DNA of 64,000 bases, taken from Roseobacter sp. CCS2 (GTDB taxonomy: Bacteria > Pseudomonadota > Alphaproteobacteria > Rhodobacterales > Rhodobacteraceae). A model generated the notes under the pieces. The model did no database searches. It was given only the letters and a program-made list of their open reading frames with translations, and was not told the origin of the DNA. The stretch lies in the NCBI RefSeq assembly GCF_000169435.1, contig NZ_AAYB01000001.1, positions 124,001-188,000 on the forward strand. The letters are read 5' to 3'. Positions 1 through 8,420 of this stretch are shown piece by piece. The number at the start of each line of letters is the position of its first letter. Position 1 is the first letter of the stretch. The position numbers were made by a program, and so were the translations under genes.

Positions 1-132
1 GCGCTTTTGCTGGATGATCAGCAGACGGCCGAACGCATGAGGGCAGCACAGGCTAAGGTAAAATCCGGTGATGTTACACCGGCGGCGGCGGCCGAAGATG
101 TACTACGGCCACTCAAGGATCGGTTGCAGTAA
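1..132 (+). CDS. C-terminal end of a protein, possibly MeaB-like GTPase (partial)
   Basis: An open frame enters from the left edge and stops with TAA at 130-132, giving 43 residues ending KDRLQ. The tail is helical and charged, with an Ala-rich stretch (VTPAAAAEDVL) resembling the C-terminus of the MeaB/ArgK GTPases that protect methylmalonyl-CoA mutase. That match is by impression only, because the GTPase motifs lie outside the window. The next gene starts at the base after this stop, so the two are probably cotranscribed and translationally coupled. Confidence 0.45.
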   Translation, partial: ALLLDDQQTAERMRAAQAKVKSGDVTPAAAAEDVLRPLKDRLQ

Positions 133-780
133 ATGCGACAGCGCGCACTAACCGATGGCATGTTATGGCTGCGTCACGCACTGCGGGACGGTGAGCTGTC
201 ATCTTTGGATCAGATCAGCACATCGGCCAATATGCCCGGCAGCCGCAAACAACTGGATAATCCAACCAGCACGGCGCTTTCATCCGTCACCGGGCATATC
301 AGAGGCCTCGACCAAAGGATGTCCCCGGTTCGTCTCGTTGCTTTTGACAAGACGGCAACATCAAACTGGGGTCTGCCTTGGCATCAAGACAGGGTAATTG
401 CTGTAAATCAAAAGCATGATGTCCCCGGCTACGGAAACTGGTCATGCAAGAAAGGCGTCTGGCATTGTGAACCGCCCGTGTCGCTTCTTAAAGAGATGCT
501 GTTCGTACGTGTGCACCTTGATGACACCAGTGAAGAAGACGGGGCCATGGAAATCGCGCTGGGCAGTCATCGTGACGGCAAAGTGATGGCCGATCAATCA
601 CAGGCTGTCGCTGATCGGTATCCCAAACATGTATGCCCAGCACAGCGGGGTGATATCCTGATCCTTGATATGCTGACATTGCATCGCTCTTTACCTGCAA
701 CGGTGCCATCGACCCGCAGGACGTTGCGCATTGATTATGCAGCGGTGGATTTACCGCCGCCGCTTGCGTGGCCCGAATGA
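133..780 (+). CDS. Phytanoyl-CoA dioxygenase (PhyH) family protein
   Basis: This 215-residue protein fits the Fe(II)/2-oxoglutarate dioxygenases of the PhyH family. The double-stranded beta-helix signature is visible: an HxD iron motif at H84 and D86 (WHQD), a distal histidine at about 184 (TLHRS), and arginines in TRRTLRIDY about a dozen residues later that would bind 2-oxoglutarate. The intervening GAMEIALGSHRDG is typical of the family. It is shorter than many relatives but has all iron ligands. The ATG directly follows the previous stop (TAAATG). The substrate cannot be read from sequence; bacterial members hydroxylate varied small molecules. Confidence 0.82.
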   Translation: MRQRALTDGMLWLRHALRDGELSSLDQISTSANMPGSRKQLDNPTSTALSSVTGHIRGLDQRMSPVRLVAFDKTATSNWGLPWHQDRVIAVNQKHDVPGYGNWSCKKGVWHCEPPVSLLKEMLFVRVHLDDTSEEDGAMEIALGSHRDGKVMADQSQAVADRYPKHVCPAQRGDILILDMLTLHRSLPATVPSTRRTLRIDYAAVDLPPPLAWPE

Positions 781-803
781 TTGATTTCAGCGCCCAAACC
801 GGG

Positions 804-832
804 TTGACGGGATCAAGGAATCCGCCTATCTC
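804..832 (+). promoter_or_regulatory. Putative sigma-70 promoter of rpmB
   Basis: TTGACG at 804-809 and TATCTC at 827-832 are separated by exactly 17 bases, upstream of rpmB and just past the dioxygenase stop. Transcription would begin near 839 and leave a leader of about 95 bases before the rpmB start. Confidence 0.55.
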
Positions 833-935
833 GCGCTGATCTTATATACGACCCTGCGGATGCGGGGTTTAACCCCGTATCACCGGATACCCCGCCAACC
901 GGGTGGGTGCTGTCCCAAGGACAAGGAAAACGCTC

Positions 936-1220
936 ATGTCGCGCCGTTGCGAACTGACTGGAAAAGGCCCAATGTCTGGCAACAATGTCAGCCACGCCAA
1001 GAACCGTACCCGCCGCCGCTTTTTGCCAAACCTGCAGGACGTGACGTTGCAATCCGACACGCTGGGCCGGTCTTTCAAATTCAAGATCTCTAACGCGGCA
1101 CTGCGCACTGTTGACCACCGCGGTGGTCTGGATGCGTTCATGGCGAAAGCCAAGGATGCTGAACTGTCCGACAATGCGCTGAAGGTCAAAAAAGAAATCG
1201 CCAAGGCGACTGCAGCCTAA
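936..1220 (+). CDS. rpmB: 50S ribosomal protein L28
   Basis: This 94-residue protein begins [21 protein letters not shown], the hallmark N-terminus of bacterial L28, followed by the basic rRNA-binding segment [14 protein letters not shown]28 sits in the large ribosomal subunit. The length fits alphaproteobacterial L28. The ATG at 936 was preferred to an in-frame one at 903 because the family starts exactly there and AAGGA lies just upstream. The gene has its own promoter and a strong terminator, so it is monocistronic. Confidence 0.97.
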   Translation: MSRRCELTGKGPMSGNNVSHAKNRTRRRFLPNLQDVTLQSDTLGRSFKFKISNAALRTVDHRGGLDAFMAKAKDAELSDNALKVKKEIAKATAA

Positions 1221-1243
1221 GCTATTCGCTTTTTGGATTTTGA

Positions 1244-1278
1244 AACCCGGTTGCTGATTGCAGCCGGGTTTTGCTTTT
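1244..1278 (+). terminator. Rho-independent terminator of rpmB
   Basis: AACCCGGTTGC (1244-1254) pairs with GCAGCCGGGTT (1260-1270) across a TGATT loop with one G-T wobble. TTGCTTTT follows at once. It lies 24 bases after the rpmB stop. Confidence 0.85.
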
Positions 1279-1280
1279 GG

Positions 1281-1306
1281 GGGTGGTGGGTTGAAACCCA
1301 CCTTAC
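1281..1306. repeat. Degenerate copy of a 26-bp palindromic repeat
   Basis: The core TGGGTTGAAACCCA is a near-perfect dyad, and its right arm ends CCACCTTAC like the exact copies at 12065 and 43835. The outer left arm has diverged (GGGT in place of GTAA). Its right arm is also complementary to the left arm of the next copy at 1351. Confidence 0.6.
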
Positions 1307-1350
1307 AAACCCGCACCGATGGCAGTTGAAGGCAAACCCGGTGATTTGTC

Positions 1351-1376
1351 GTAAGGTGGGTCTTGACCCACCCCTG
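1351..1376. repeat. Degenerate copy of a 26-bp palindromic repeat
   Basis: The copy starts GTAAGGTGGGTC and continues GACCCACC, keeping the left arm while the outer right arm has changed to CCTG. Together with the copy at 1281 it could fold into one larger structure between rpmB and hrpB. Confidence 0.6.
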
Positions 1377-1399
1377 CCCCGTCGCTGACACAGGGCATC

Positions 1400-3805
1400 A
1401 TGATCGCCCTGCCAATTGACCCTATCTTACCCGCACTGACCGCAGCCCTCGCTGATGCAGGCCGTGCCGTTTTACAAGCCCCACCCGGTGCAGGCAAAAC
1501 GACCCGCGTGCCGTTGGCCATGCTTGAGGCGGGGTTGACCGAGGGCAAGATCATCATGCTCGAACCCCGCCGCCTTGCAGCCCGTGCGGCCGCCGAACGT
1601 TTGGCCGAAGGTCTGGGTGAGGCGCCGGGAAAAACCGTCGGTTACCGCATGCGGGGCGACAGTAAGCCCGGTCACCGGATTGAAGTCGTGACCGAAGGCA
1701 TTCTGACCCGCATGATCCAGTCTGACCCTGAACTGTCTGGGGTTGGCGCTGTGATCTTTGATGAATTTCACGAACGCTCCCTCAATGCTGATCTTGGTCT
1801 CGCTTTCGCTTGGGAAAGCCGGGCAGTTTTACGCCCTGATCTAATTATTCTGGTTATGTCAGCCACGCTGGATGCAGCGCCGGTCGCAGCGATGCTTGAT
1901 CATGCGCCGGTTATCACCTCCGAAGGGCGCGCCTTTCCGGTCACAACGCATTTTCTGGACCGGGCCATGCCCAAAACCCAACGACTAGAGGCCGCAACCG
2001 CGGATTTGGTCATCAAAGCGGTGCAGGACACACACGGCGGTGTGCTTGTCTTTTTGCCCGGTGAGGGCGAAATACGGCGCGTTGCATCCCAACTGGACGG
2101 GCGGCTGCCACCGGATTGCGATGTGCGGCCCCTATATGGCGCCCTGCCTTTTGCACAACAACGCAAAGCCATCGCCCCGATCCGCGACGGGCGCAAAATC
2201 GTCCTCTCCACCTCGATCGCCGAAACATCGCTGACGATCGAAGACATTCGCGTCGTCGTTGATGCAGGCCGTGCCCGGCGCGCGCGTTTCGATCCCGGCT
2301 CTGGCATGTCACGTTTGGTCACTGAGCGCGTGAGCAAGGCCGAAGCCACCCAACGCGCAGGCCGTGCAGGCCGTGTTGCTGAAGGCGATGCATTCTGTCT
2401 GTGGACGAAAGGCGAACATGGGGCGCTTCCTGCCTTTGCGCCCGCCGAGATTGAGGCCGCCGATCTGGCGGATCTTGCGCTGGAGCTTGCCGTTTGGGGC
2501 AGCGATGATCTGGCATTTCTAACGCCACCCCCCGAAGGCGCCTTAGCCGAAGCGCGCGCCTTGTTGCAAGCTTTGGGTGCGCTGGACACCGCCGGACGCA
2601 TCACGCAACACGGTCGCAAGCTGACCGCCATCCCCCTTCATCCCCGCCTTGCGCATATGTTGCAAATCGCAGGGCGGGGGGCCGCACCTTTGGCCGCGCT
2701 TTTGGCGGGGCGTGATCCCTTGCGCGGCGCGTCTGTCGATCTGGCGCTGCGTGTTTCTGCGCTGGCAGGTCGGTATGACGGCCCGGGTGAGCGGAACCAT
2801 GCGCAGCTTGCACAGATCAAATCCGAAATCCCGCGCTTGTCCAAAGGCCTCAACCACGCCGCACCACTGAGCCTTGGGCAACAGGCCGCCCTTGCCTATC
2901 CGGACCGGGTGGGATTGCGCCGCAAGGGTGATGATCCGCGGTATGTGTTATCCGGGGGGAAAGGTGCCGTTATGGATGCGGCCGATCCCTTGGCTGGTGC
3001 GCGCCTGATTGTTGCGACCGATCTGGATGGGGATACGCGTGAGGCCCGCATCAGACAGGCCGCCAGCATTACAGAACGACAGCTGCGCGACCTTTTTGAG
3101 GATCAGATCGCGTGGCATGACATGTGCGGATGGTCGAGGCGCGAACGCCGTGTTCTTACCCGTCAGCAGGAACGGTTTGACGCTTTGGTCTTGGACGACC
3201 GCCAATGGTCTGACGCCCCACCCCATGCGGTGGCCGAGGCGATGCTGGAAGGCGTCCGCCAACTGGGCCTGCGCCCATCACCTGCCGCACAACGGTTTCG
3301 GGCGCGTGTTGCCTTGGTTGATGATCTGCCTGTTATGGATGATGCAACGCTGCTGGATACGCTGGAGGATTGGCTTTTGCCGCATCTGGACGGCGTGCGC
3401 AGCGCCGATGACTGGAAGCGCTTTGATATCCTGCCCGCACTACGGGCCACGCTGGATTGGGACCAGATGCAGCGGCTTGACCGCGCCGCACCGGCCCATT
3501 TCGAAACACCCTTAGGTCGCAAGATACCAATTGACTATGATGGCGACGCACCGGGGATTACCCTGCGCCTGCAAGAGATGTTCGGCGTCACGACACACCC
3601 CACCGTCGGGCGCATGCCGCTGCGTGTCACATTGTTGTCGCCGGGGCAAAAACCAGTGCAGGTCACGCAGGATATTGTGGGGTTTTGGGCCACATCCTAT
3701 GCGGACGTCAGGCGTGACATGCGGGGCCGTTACCCCCGCCATCCATGGCCCGAGGACCCGACCGAGGCGGACCCGACGCTCAGGGCGAAACCCCGCGGGA
3801 CCTAG
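1400..3805 (+). CDS. hrpB: ATP-dependent RNA helicase HrpB
   Basis: This 801-residue DEAH-box-like helicase of the HrpB family has Walker A GAGKTT at 30-35, motif II as DEFH at 121-124 (the HrpB variant of DEAH), motif III SAT, and motif VI QRAGRAGR at roughly 315-325. The helicase core is followed by the HA2/winged-helix region and the HrpB C-terminal domain. The length is normal for HrpB. HrpB proteins bind and unwind RNA, but a precise physiological target is not established in this group. The gene stands alone after two palindromic repeats. Confidence 0.95.
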   Translation: MIALPIDPILPALTAALADAGRAVLQAPPGAGKTTRVPLAMLEAGLTEGKIIMLEPRRLAARAAAERLAEGLGEAPGKTVGYRMRGDSKPGHRIEVVTEGILTRMIQSDPELSGVGAVIFDEFHERSLNADLGLAFAWESRAVLRPDLIILVMSATLDAAPVAAMLDHAPVITSEGRAFPVTTHFLDRAMPKTQRLEAATADLVIKAVQDTHGGVLVFLPGEGEIRRVASQLDGRLPPDCDVRPLYGALPFAQQRKAIAPIRDGRKIVLSTSIAETSLTIEDIRVVVDAGRARRARFDPGSGMSRLVTERVSKAEATQRAGRAGRVAEGDAFCLWTKGEHGALPAFAPAEIEAADLADLALELAVWGSDDLAFLTPPPEGALAEARALLQALGALDTAGRITQHGRKLTAIPLHPRLAHMLQIAGRGAAPLAALLAGRDPLRGASVDLALRVSALAGRYDGPGERNHAQLAQIKSEIPRLSKGLNHAAPLSLGQQAALAYPDRVGLRRKGDDPRYVLSGGKGAVMDAADPLAGARLIVATDLDGDTREARIRQAASITERQLRDLFEDQIAWHDMCGWSRRERRVLTRQQERFDALVLDDRQWSDAPPHAVAEAMLEGVRQLGLRPSPAAQRFRARVALVDDLPVMDDATLLDTLEDWLLPHLDGVRSADDWKRFDILPALRATLDWDQMQRLDRAAPAHFETPLGRKIPIDYDGDAPGITLRLQEMFGVTTHPTVGRMPLRVTLLSPGQKPVQVTQDIVGFWATSYADVRRDMRGRYPRHPWPEDPTEADPTLRAKPRGT

Positions 3806-3872
3806 GCACATTTGCGCTTTGATTCGGGTCGTGTTAAAAGAAATTCAATAAAAATAGCCTATTGGCAGGTAC

Positions 3873-4331
3873 ATGAGTAATCTAGACCGCTCTTTCTGGA
3901 CGGGCCGCGAGGTTCGTGTTGTCGATCCGACCGCGATTATGCAGGTCGGTGCCTTGTGTCTGCGCGATGGAAAATCAGGGCCAGAGGTCCTGTTGGTGAA
4001 ATCCTCACGCGGGCGCTGGATCATCCCAAAGGGTTGGCCGATGGATGGGCACACAGATGCCGAAACAGCCAAGATTGAAGCATGGGAAGAAGCTGGATTG
4101 CGCAAAGGCGCAGTCAGCAAGGTTCCAATCGGTGGCTACGTCACCGAAAAACGCTTTGACGACGGGCGTGTGGCGACCTGTCATGTCAGCGTCTACCGCA
4201 TCAACGTCAAAGAGATGACCAAAACCTATCCTGAAGCAACGTTGCGCAAGCGCAAATGGATGCCGATCAAGAAGGCCGTCAAAAAGGTCGATGATGTTGG
4301 TCTGCAAGCGTTGCTGGATGCATTGAGATAA
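3873..4331 (+). CDS. Nudix hydrolase
   Basis: This 152-residue Nudix-fold protein has its 23-residue box at 54-76, beginning GWPMDGHTDAE and ending EAWEEAGL. The metal-binding glutamates (E69, E72, E73) are present, but the usual REU arginine is isoleucine and position 7 of the box is histidine. The WIIPKGWPMDG context is typical of the alphaproteobacterial branch related to dinucleoside or diphosphoinositol polyphosphate hydrolases. The substrate is probably a nucleoside diphosphate linked to another moiety, but cannot be fixed. No operon partner is adjacent. Confidence 0.88.
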   Translation: MSNLDRSFWTGREVRVVDPTAIMQVGALCLRDGKSGPEVLLVKSSRGRWIIPKGWPMDGHTDAETAKIEAWEEAGLRKGAVSKVPIGGYVTEKRFDDGRVATCHVSVYRINVKEMTKTYPEATLRKRKWMPIKKAVKKVDDVGLQALLDALR

Positions 4332-4411
4332 ACGCGTGGTGATCGTTTTGCTGCCATTGGTGCGAAACCAAACCTAGTTTTTTTTCGCACCGATTGATAA
4401 CCTCTGTAGAC

Positions 4412-5257
4412 ATGACCAATGATGTGACTGTGTTGATTTTGCTGGCCGCGGCTTTGCACGCCGGTTGGAATGCACTGATCAAGGTAAGTGGCGACCGGGT
4501 TGCGGTGATGGCTGTTGTCACTTTGGCTGGAAGTGTTCTCTCACTCTTTGCGCTGCCGTTCGTAGAAAGCCCTGATCCAGCCAGTTGGCCCCTCCTCGTA
4601 ATGTCGATCCTTATTCATACCGGATATCACTTCTTTCTTCCAATAGCCTATGACAACGGTGATCTTGGACAAGTCTATCCCATTGCCAGAGGCTCAGCGC
4701 CTATTCTGGTCACTTTAGGAGCATTTGTCTTTGCTGGAGAGCATATCAACCCAGTGGCCCTAATGGGTATTCTTTGCCTTTCTGTCGGTGTTATGGCGCT
4801 CACATTCGACGATGGAAAAGTAAGCAAGATCAATTCAAAAGCGCTGATGTTTGCGTTGCTAACGGGCATTTGTATCGCAACGTACACAATCGTCGATGGG
4901 TTAGGCGCACGTCAGGCCGGATCAGCACTTGGTTTCGCCGTCTGGCTGACGATAGGCAACGGATTACTGACGATCTTGATCGCATTTATTTGGAAGCGAA
5001 ATGAGATAATTGAGGTTGCGAGAAACAACGCAGTGACCGGTATCGCGGGCGGTGCGATGCAAGTCGGTGCGTACTGGATTATCGTTTATGCTTTAACTGT
5101 CGCACCGATGGGCATGGTGTCTGGCCTGCGCGAAACCAGTGTTCTCTTTGCAGCCCTGATATCAACGTTTTTGTTGAAAGAAGGCTTTGGAGTTTGGCGT
5201 TTCGTATCAGCCTGTCTTGTTACATTCGGACTGATTTTGAGCAGAAATCGAAGCTAG
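4412..5257 (+). CDS. EamA/DMT-family transporter
   Basis: This 281-residue integral membrane protein has about ten hydrophobic segments arranged as two EamA repeats, as in the drug/metabolite transporter superfamily. Glycine- and alanine-rich helices (LLAAALHAGWNALIK near the start, GGAMQVGAYWIIVYAL in the second half) fit the fold. The ATG at 4412 was chosen over an upstream in-frame TTG at 4394 that would add six residues. Base composition is visibly more AT-rich than neighbouring genes, which may mean later acquisition. The substrate is unknown; family members usually export metabolites. Confidence 0.82.
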   Translation: MTNDVTVLILLAAALHAGWNALIKVSGDRVAVMAVVTLAGSVLSLFALPFVESPDPASWPLLVMSILIHTGYHFFLPIAYDNGDLGQVYPIARGSAPILVTLGAFVFAGEHINPVALMGILCLSVGVMALTFDDGKVSKINSKALMFALLTGICIATYTIVDGLGARQAGSALGFAVWLTIGNGLLTILIAFIWKRNEIIEVARNNAVTGIAGGAMQVGAYWIIVYALTVAPMGMVSGLRETSVLFAALISTFLLKEGFGVWRFVSACLVTFGLILSRNRS

Positions 5258-5365
5258 GCACCGCTGCTACTGCCGCGCGTGCAAAGACGGTGACTCAGGT
5301 CTCAAACCAAACACACGCAGCCACCTGTCATCACGGTTCACCAACGCAAGTTGACAGCTTTTCCC

Positions 5366-6271
5366 CTAAACCCCCAGACAGTGCCGCATGATTGCTTTTT
5401 GCGCATGCAGACGGTTTTCGGCTTCGTCAAAGATCACGGAATGCGGGCCATCCATGACGCTGCTGGTTGCTTCGTCGTCGCGGTGCGCCGGCAAGCAGTG
5501 CATAAACAGCGCGTCATCTTTCGCCTTTGCCATCAATGCATCGTTCACCTGATAGCCGCGCAATTGGTTGTGCCGCCGTTCCCGTGCAGATTGCGGATCA
5601 TGCATGCTGACCCAGGTGTCCGTGACCACAAGGTCCGCACCCTGCACCGCTTCATGTGGATCGCGCACGGTGGTGTAGAGCCCGTCAAGTGCTGGTTCAG
5701 GGTCAAGCGGCGGCGGGCCGGTGTATACCAGGTCAAATTCAAACTGCTTGGCGGCATGGGCGAAACTGGCGAATACGTTGTTGCCGTCCCCTGACCAGAC
5801 GATCTTTTTGCCTTTGATCGGGCCGTTGTGTTCTTCAAATGTCATGATGTCGGCCATGATCTGACAAGGGTGCGTGCGGTTTGTCAGCCCGTTGATCACG
5901 GGCACCGTGGCGTATTCGGCCATATCCAGCAATGTCTGTTCCTCAAACGTGCGGATCATGATCAGATCGACGTAACGCGACAGCACGCGCGCGGTGTCTG
6001 CAATCGTTTCACCGTGCCCCAATTGCATGTCGGCCCCAGACAGGACCATCGTCTGCCCCCCCATCTGGCGCACGCCCACGTCAAAGGACACGCGCGTCCG
6101 TGTTGATGGCTTTTCAAAGATCAGTGCCACCATGTGGCCAGCCAGCGGTTGTTCAGCATCCGGCGTGCCTTTGGGTTGGCCCGCCCGCGCGGTTTTCATC
6201 GCTTGGGCATTGTCGATAATGTCCCGCAGGGCATCTGTGGGTGTTGTGTGAATATCTAGAAAATGGGTCAT
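5366..6271 (-). CDS. argF: Ornithine carbamoyltransferase
   Basis: This is ornithine carbamoyltransferase, about 301 residues, which makes citrulline from ornithine and carbamoyl phosphate. Visible motifs are the carbamoyl-phosphate loop STRTR (about 56-60), HPCQ (about 134-137) and the ornithine-side HCLPAHR near the C-terminus. An in-frame ATG at 6295 would add eight residues; MTHFLDIHT at 6271 matches the family start better. It is the last gene of a minus-strand operon with argD and a GNAT gene. carB at 32.9 kb makes the carbamoyl phosphate it uses. Confidence 0.96.
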   Translation of the reverse strand: MTHFLDIHTTPTDALRDIIDNAQAMKTARAGQPKGTPDAEQPLAGHMVALIFEKPSTRTRVSFDVGVRQMGGQTMVLSGADMQLGHGETIADTARVLSRYVDLIMIRTFEEQTLLDMAEYATVPVINGLTNRTHPCQIMADIMTFEEHNGPIKGKKIVWSGDGNNVFASFAHAAKQFEFDLVYTGPPPLDPEPALDGLYTTVRDPHEAVQGADLVVTDTWVSMHDPQSARERRHNQLRGYQVNDALMAKAKDDALFMHCLPAHRDDEATSSVMDGPHSVIFDEAENRLHAQKAIMRHCLGV

Positions 6272-6310
6272 GTTTTTCGCTTTTTGGTGGGCCATAGAGG
6301 GCCGATCTAA

Positions 6311-6793
6311 TCAAAGGTGTGTCATCACTTGGACAACACGTCCTTCGCGTGTGCTGGCCAATCGTCGGTTCATGAAACCGGCCTGGCGGTAGATGCTGAT
6401 GGTGCGGGTATCCGTTGTGCCGGGGCCGACGGCGACCATGGGGTGTTTGACACGCAGGTTTCGAACATAGGCGTCGATATACCCCACCGAATGCCCCTGC
6501 CCCATAAAGTCGTTATCGCCCACAAAAGTCGCCATCACACGCGCGCCATGCGGTAAATCCGCATATTGCGGCAGACCAAAGGCGCGCGCGTCATGATCAT
6601 GCACGTACGCAAAGGGATGGTTGATCAAGCTAACCACCTGCATATTGACATTGGGATCATTCATATCTCTTTCCATCAGCGCAATCTGCTTGTCCGCCGC
6701 AGGCCACCAGACTTTGACATGCGCCGTGTTCAACCACCGGTGCATCAAAGGCAGGTCCTCTTCGGTGAGGGGGCGGAACGTGTAGTTACGCAT
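6311..6793 (-). CDS. GNAT family N-acetyltransferase
   Basis: This 160-residue GNAT-fold protein starts with the common FRPLTEEDLPLMHRWLN helix. It has an acetyl-CoA-binding-like FMGQGHSVGYIDAYV in the middle and a late NxxSIYRQAGF helix replaced here by TISIYRQAGF. The arrangement resembles aminoglycoside 6'-acetyltransferase or siderophore-type GNATs. Its start overlaps the argD stop by eight bases, and a strong AAAGGAGG sits inside the end of argD, so it is translated from the argD message. The substrate is unknown; a link to arginine metabolism rests only on position. Confidence 0.8.
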   Translation of the reverse strand: MRNYTFRPLTEEDLPLMHRWLNTAHVKVWWPAADKQIALMERDMNDPNVNMQVVSLINHPFAYVHDHDARAFGLPQYADLPHGARVMATFVGDNDFMGQGHSVGYIDAYVRNLRVKHPMVAVGPGTTDTRTISIYRQAGFMNRRLASTREGRVVQVMTHL

Positions 6794-7967
6794 TGGCCTC
6801 CTTTACATGGGATGCCGCAGCATCAAGTTTATCTGCGGCAAGACCGATGTCTTCATCAGGGATGTTCAATGCAGGCAGCAACCGCACGACATTATCGGCG
6901 GCAGGTACGGTCAAGACACCTTTGGCAAATCCAGCGGTCACAAAATCGCTGTTCGCCACCTTGCACTTCAGCCCCAGCATCAGACCAGACCCGCGTACCG
7001 CCTCAAATACGTCAGGGTGTGCGGCAACCAGTCCTTCCAGCTTTTGGCGCATGAGGCCTGCTTTGCGGTTTACCTCTGACAGGAACGCATCGTCTGCGAC
7101 GATTTCCATAACCTTTGCGCCAACAGCGCAGGCCAAAGGGTTGCCGCCATAGGTGGACCCATGGGTGCCTGCGGTCATACCTGATGCGGCAGTCTGGGTG
7201 GCAAGAACCGCACCCAATGGAAAGCCCCCGCCAATGCCTTTGGCCACCATCATGATATCAGGTGTCACCCCTGCCCATTCATGAGCGAAAAGTTTCCCGG
7301 TCCGGCCCATCCCGCACTGCACCTCATCCAGGATCATCAGGATGCCGTGTGCGTCACACAGATCACGCAGGCCTTTCAGGCAGGCATCCGGCAGGGGCCG
7401 GATACCACCTTCGCCTTGCACAGGCTCTACCATGATGGCTGCTGTTTTGTCCGACACAGCCGCCTGCAAGGCGTCGTGATCGCCAAATTCCAAATGGGTG
7501 AAACCGGGCAAAAGAGGCCCAAAACCCTTGGTCATTTTTTCAGAGCCTGCAGCGGCAATCCCTGCACTAGACCGTCCATGAAACGAGCCAGAGAATGTGA
7601 TAATCTCGGTCCGCTCGGGCTGATCCTTGTCATACCAATATTTGCGCGCCATTTTCACGGCCAGTTCGCACGCTTCGGTGCCGGAATTGGTGAAGAAAAC
7701 GGTATCCGCAAAGGTCTTGTCCACCAAAGCATCCGCCAACTGCTGCTGGGCAGGAATGTTGTAAAGGTTGGACACGTGCCACAACGCATTCGCTTGCCCT
7801 GACAATGCCGCAACCAGCGCGGGGTGTGCGTGGCCCAGCGCATTCACGGCAATGCCCGCCCCAAGATCAAGAAAACGTCGCCCGTCGGCTTCCGTCAACC
7901 ATGACCCTTCGCCTGACACGAAAGTCAGGGGGGCCCGTGAATAGGTCGGCAGAATAGATGCGATCAT
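6786..7967 (-). CDS. argD: Acetylornithine aminotransferase
   Basis: This 393-residue class III PLP-dependent aminotransferase converts N-acetylglutamate semialdehyde to N-acetylornithine. It has the N-terminal LDLGAGIAVNALGHAHP, the PLP aspartate in LILDEVQCGMGRTG (here MILDEVQ), and the Schiff-base lysine in MMVAKGIGGGFPLGA. The length is normal. AAGGAAG lies just upstream of the ATG at 7967. It is the first gene of an argD-GNAT-argF operon, and the pairing with argF supports arginine biosynthesis over the related succinylornithine or GABA enzymes. Confidence 0.95.
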   Translation of the reverse strand: MIASILPTYSRAPLTFVSGEGSWLTEADGRRFLDLGAGIAVNALGHAHPALVAALSGQANALWHVSNLYNIPAQQQLADALVDKTFADTVFFTNSGTEACELAVKMARKYWYDKDQPERTEIITFSGSFHGRSSAGIAAAGSEKMTKGFGPLLPGFTHLEFGDHDALQAAVSDKTAAIMVEPVQGEGGIRPLPDACLKGLRDLCDAHGILMILDEVQCGMGRTGKLFAHEWAGVTPDIMMVAKGIGGGFPLGAVLATQTAASGMTAGTHGSTYGGNPLACAVGAKVMEIVADDAFLSEVNRKAGLMRQKLEGLVAAHPDVFEAVRGSGLMLGLKCKVANSDFVTAGFAKGVLTVPAADNVVRLLPALNIPDEDIGLAADKLDAAASHVKEANA

Positions 7968-8420
7968 GGCGATCTTCCTTAACGTAAGCTCGATTGGTGC
8001 AGGACCAGATACGAGGTGTCAATAATGTAGGGGTTTCAGATGGTCGTGACAAAGGGCGGCGCAAATCAGCGTCGGCGTCGGCTTTCGAATGTGGCACAGA
8101 TCATCATGCCGGTGTGGTAGCGCAGTTGATCTGCGGATGGAACCCTTGAATTGATCAAGGGTGCGTTCTTGATTGATGGCACGGCTGGTCCATGCGCGGT
8201 CCGTTTTGCAACGGCTGGACATATGGCCGGTGACACCCAACAACCTGCTGGCATCTATTGCGATCATAACAGCGGGTCGGTTTTTGGAAGCTTTAACGAA
8301 AGCGACACGTGGGAGGAGGTCGCGCGCTCTCTGCCCACAATCCTCGCGCGCAAGGTGCCGGACATCGCGCCATAACGATCAGCGCTTGAAAGCCTGAACG
8401 CGCCAGTTCACTGATGGCGC
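7968..8420. other. Intergenic stretch with no gene recognised
   Basis: This 453-base divergent region separates argD from an EamA transporter. It must hold both promoters; on the minus strand a TTGACA lies about 50 bases before argD but no good -10 follows. A 7-bp hairpin (CCCTTGA, loop ATTGA, TCAAGGG) sits at 8143-8161. Two overlapping plus-strand frames of 74 codons (8151-8375 and 8173-8397) are open, but neither has a clear ribosome-binding site or a product I recognise, so no gene is called. Confidence 0.4.

Noticed and set aside
8143-8161. Hairpin as a rho-independent terminator
   Set aside because: The stem is good but no T run follows on either strand.
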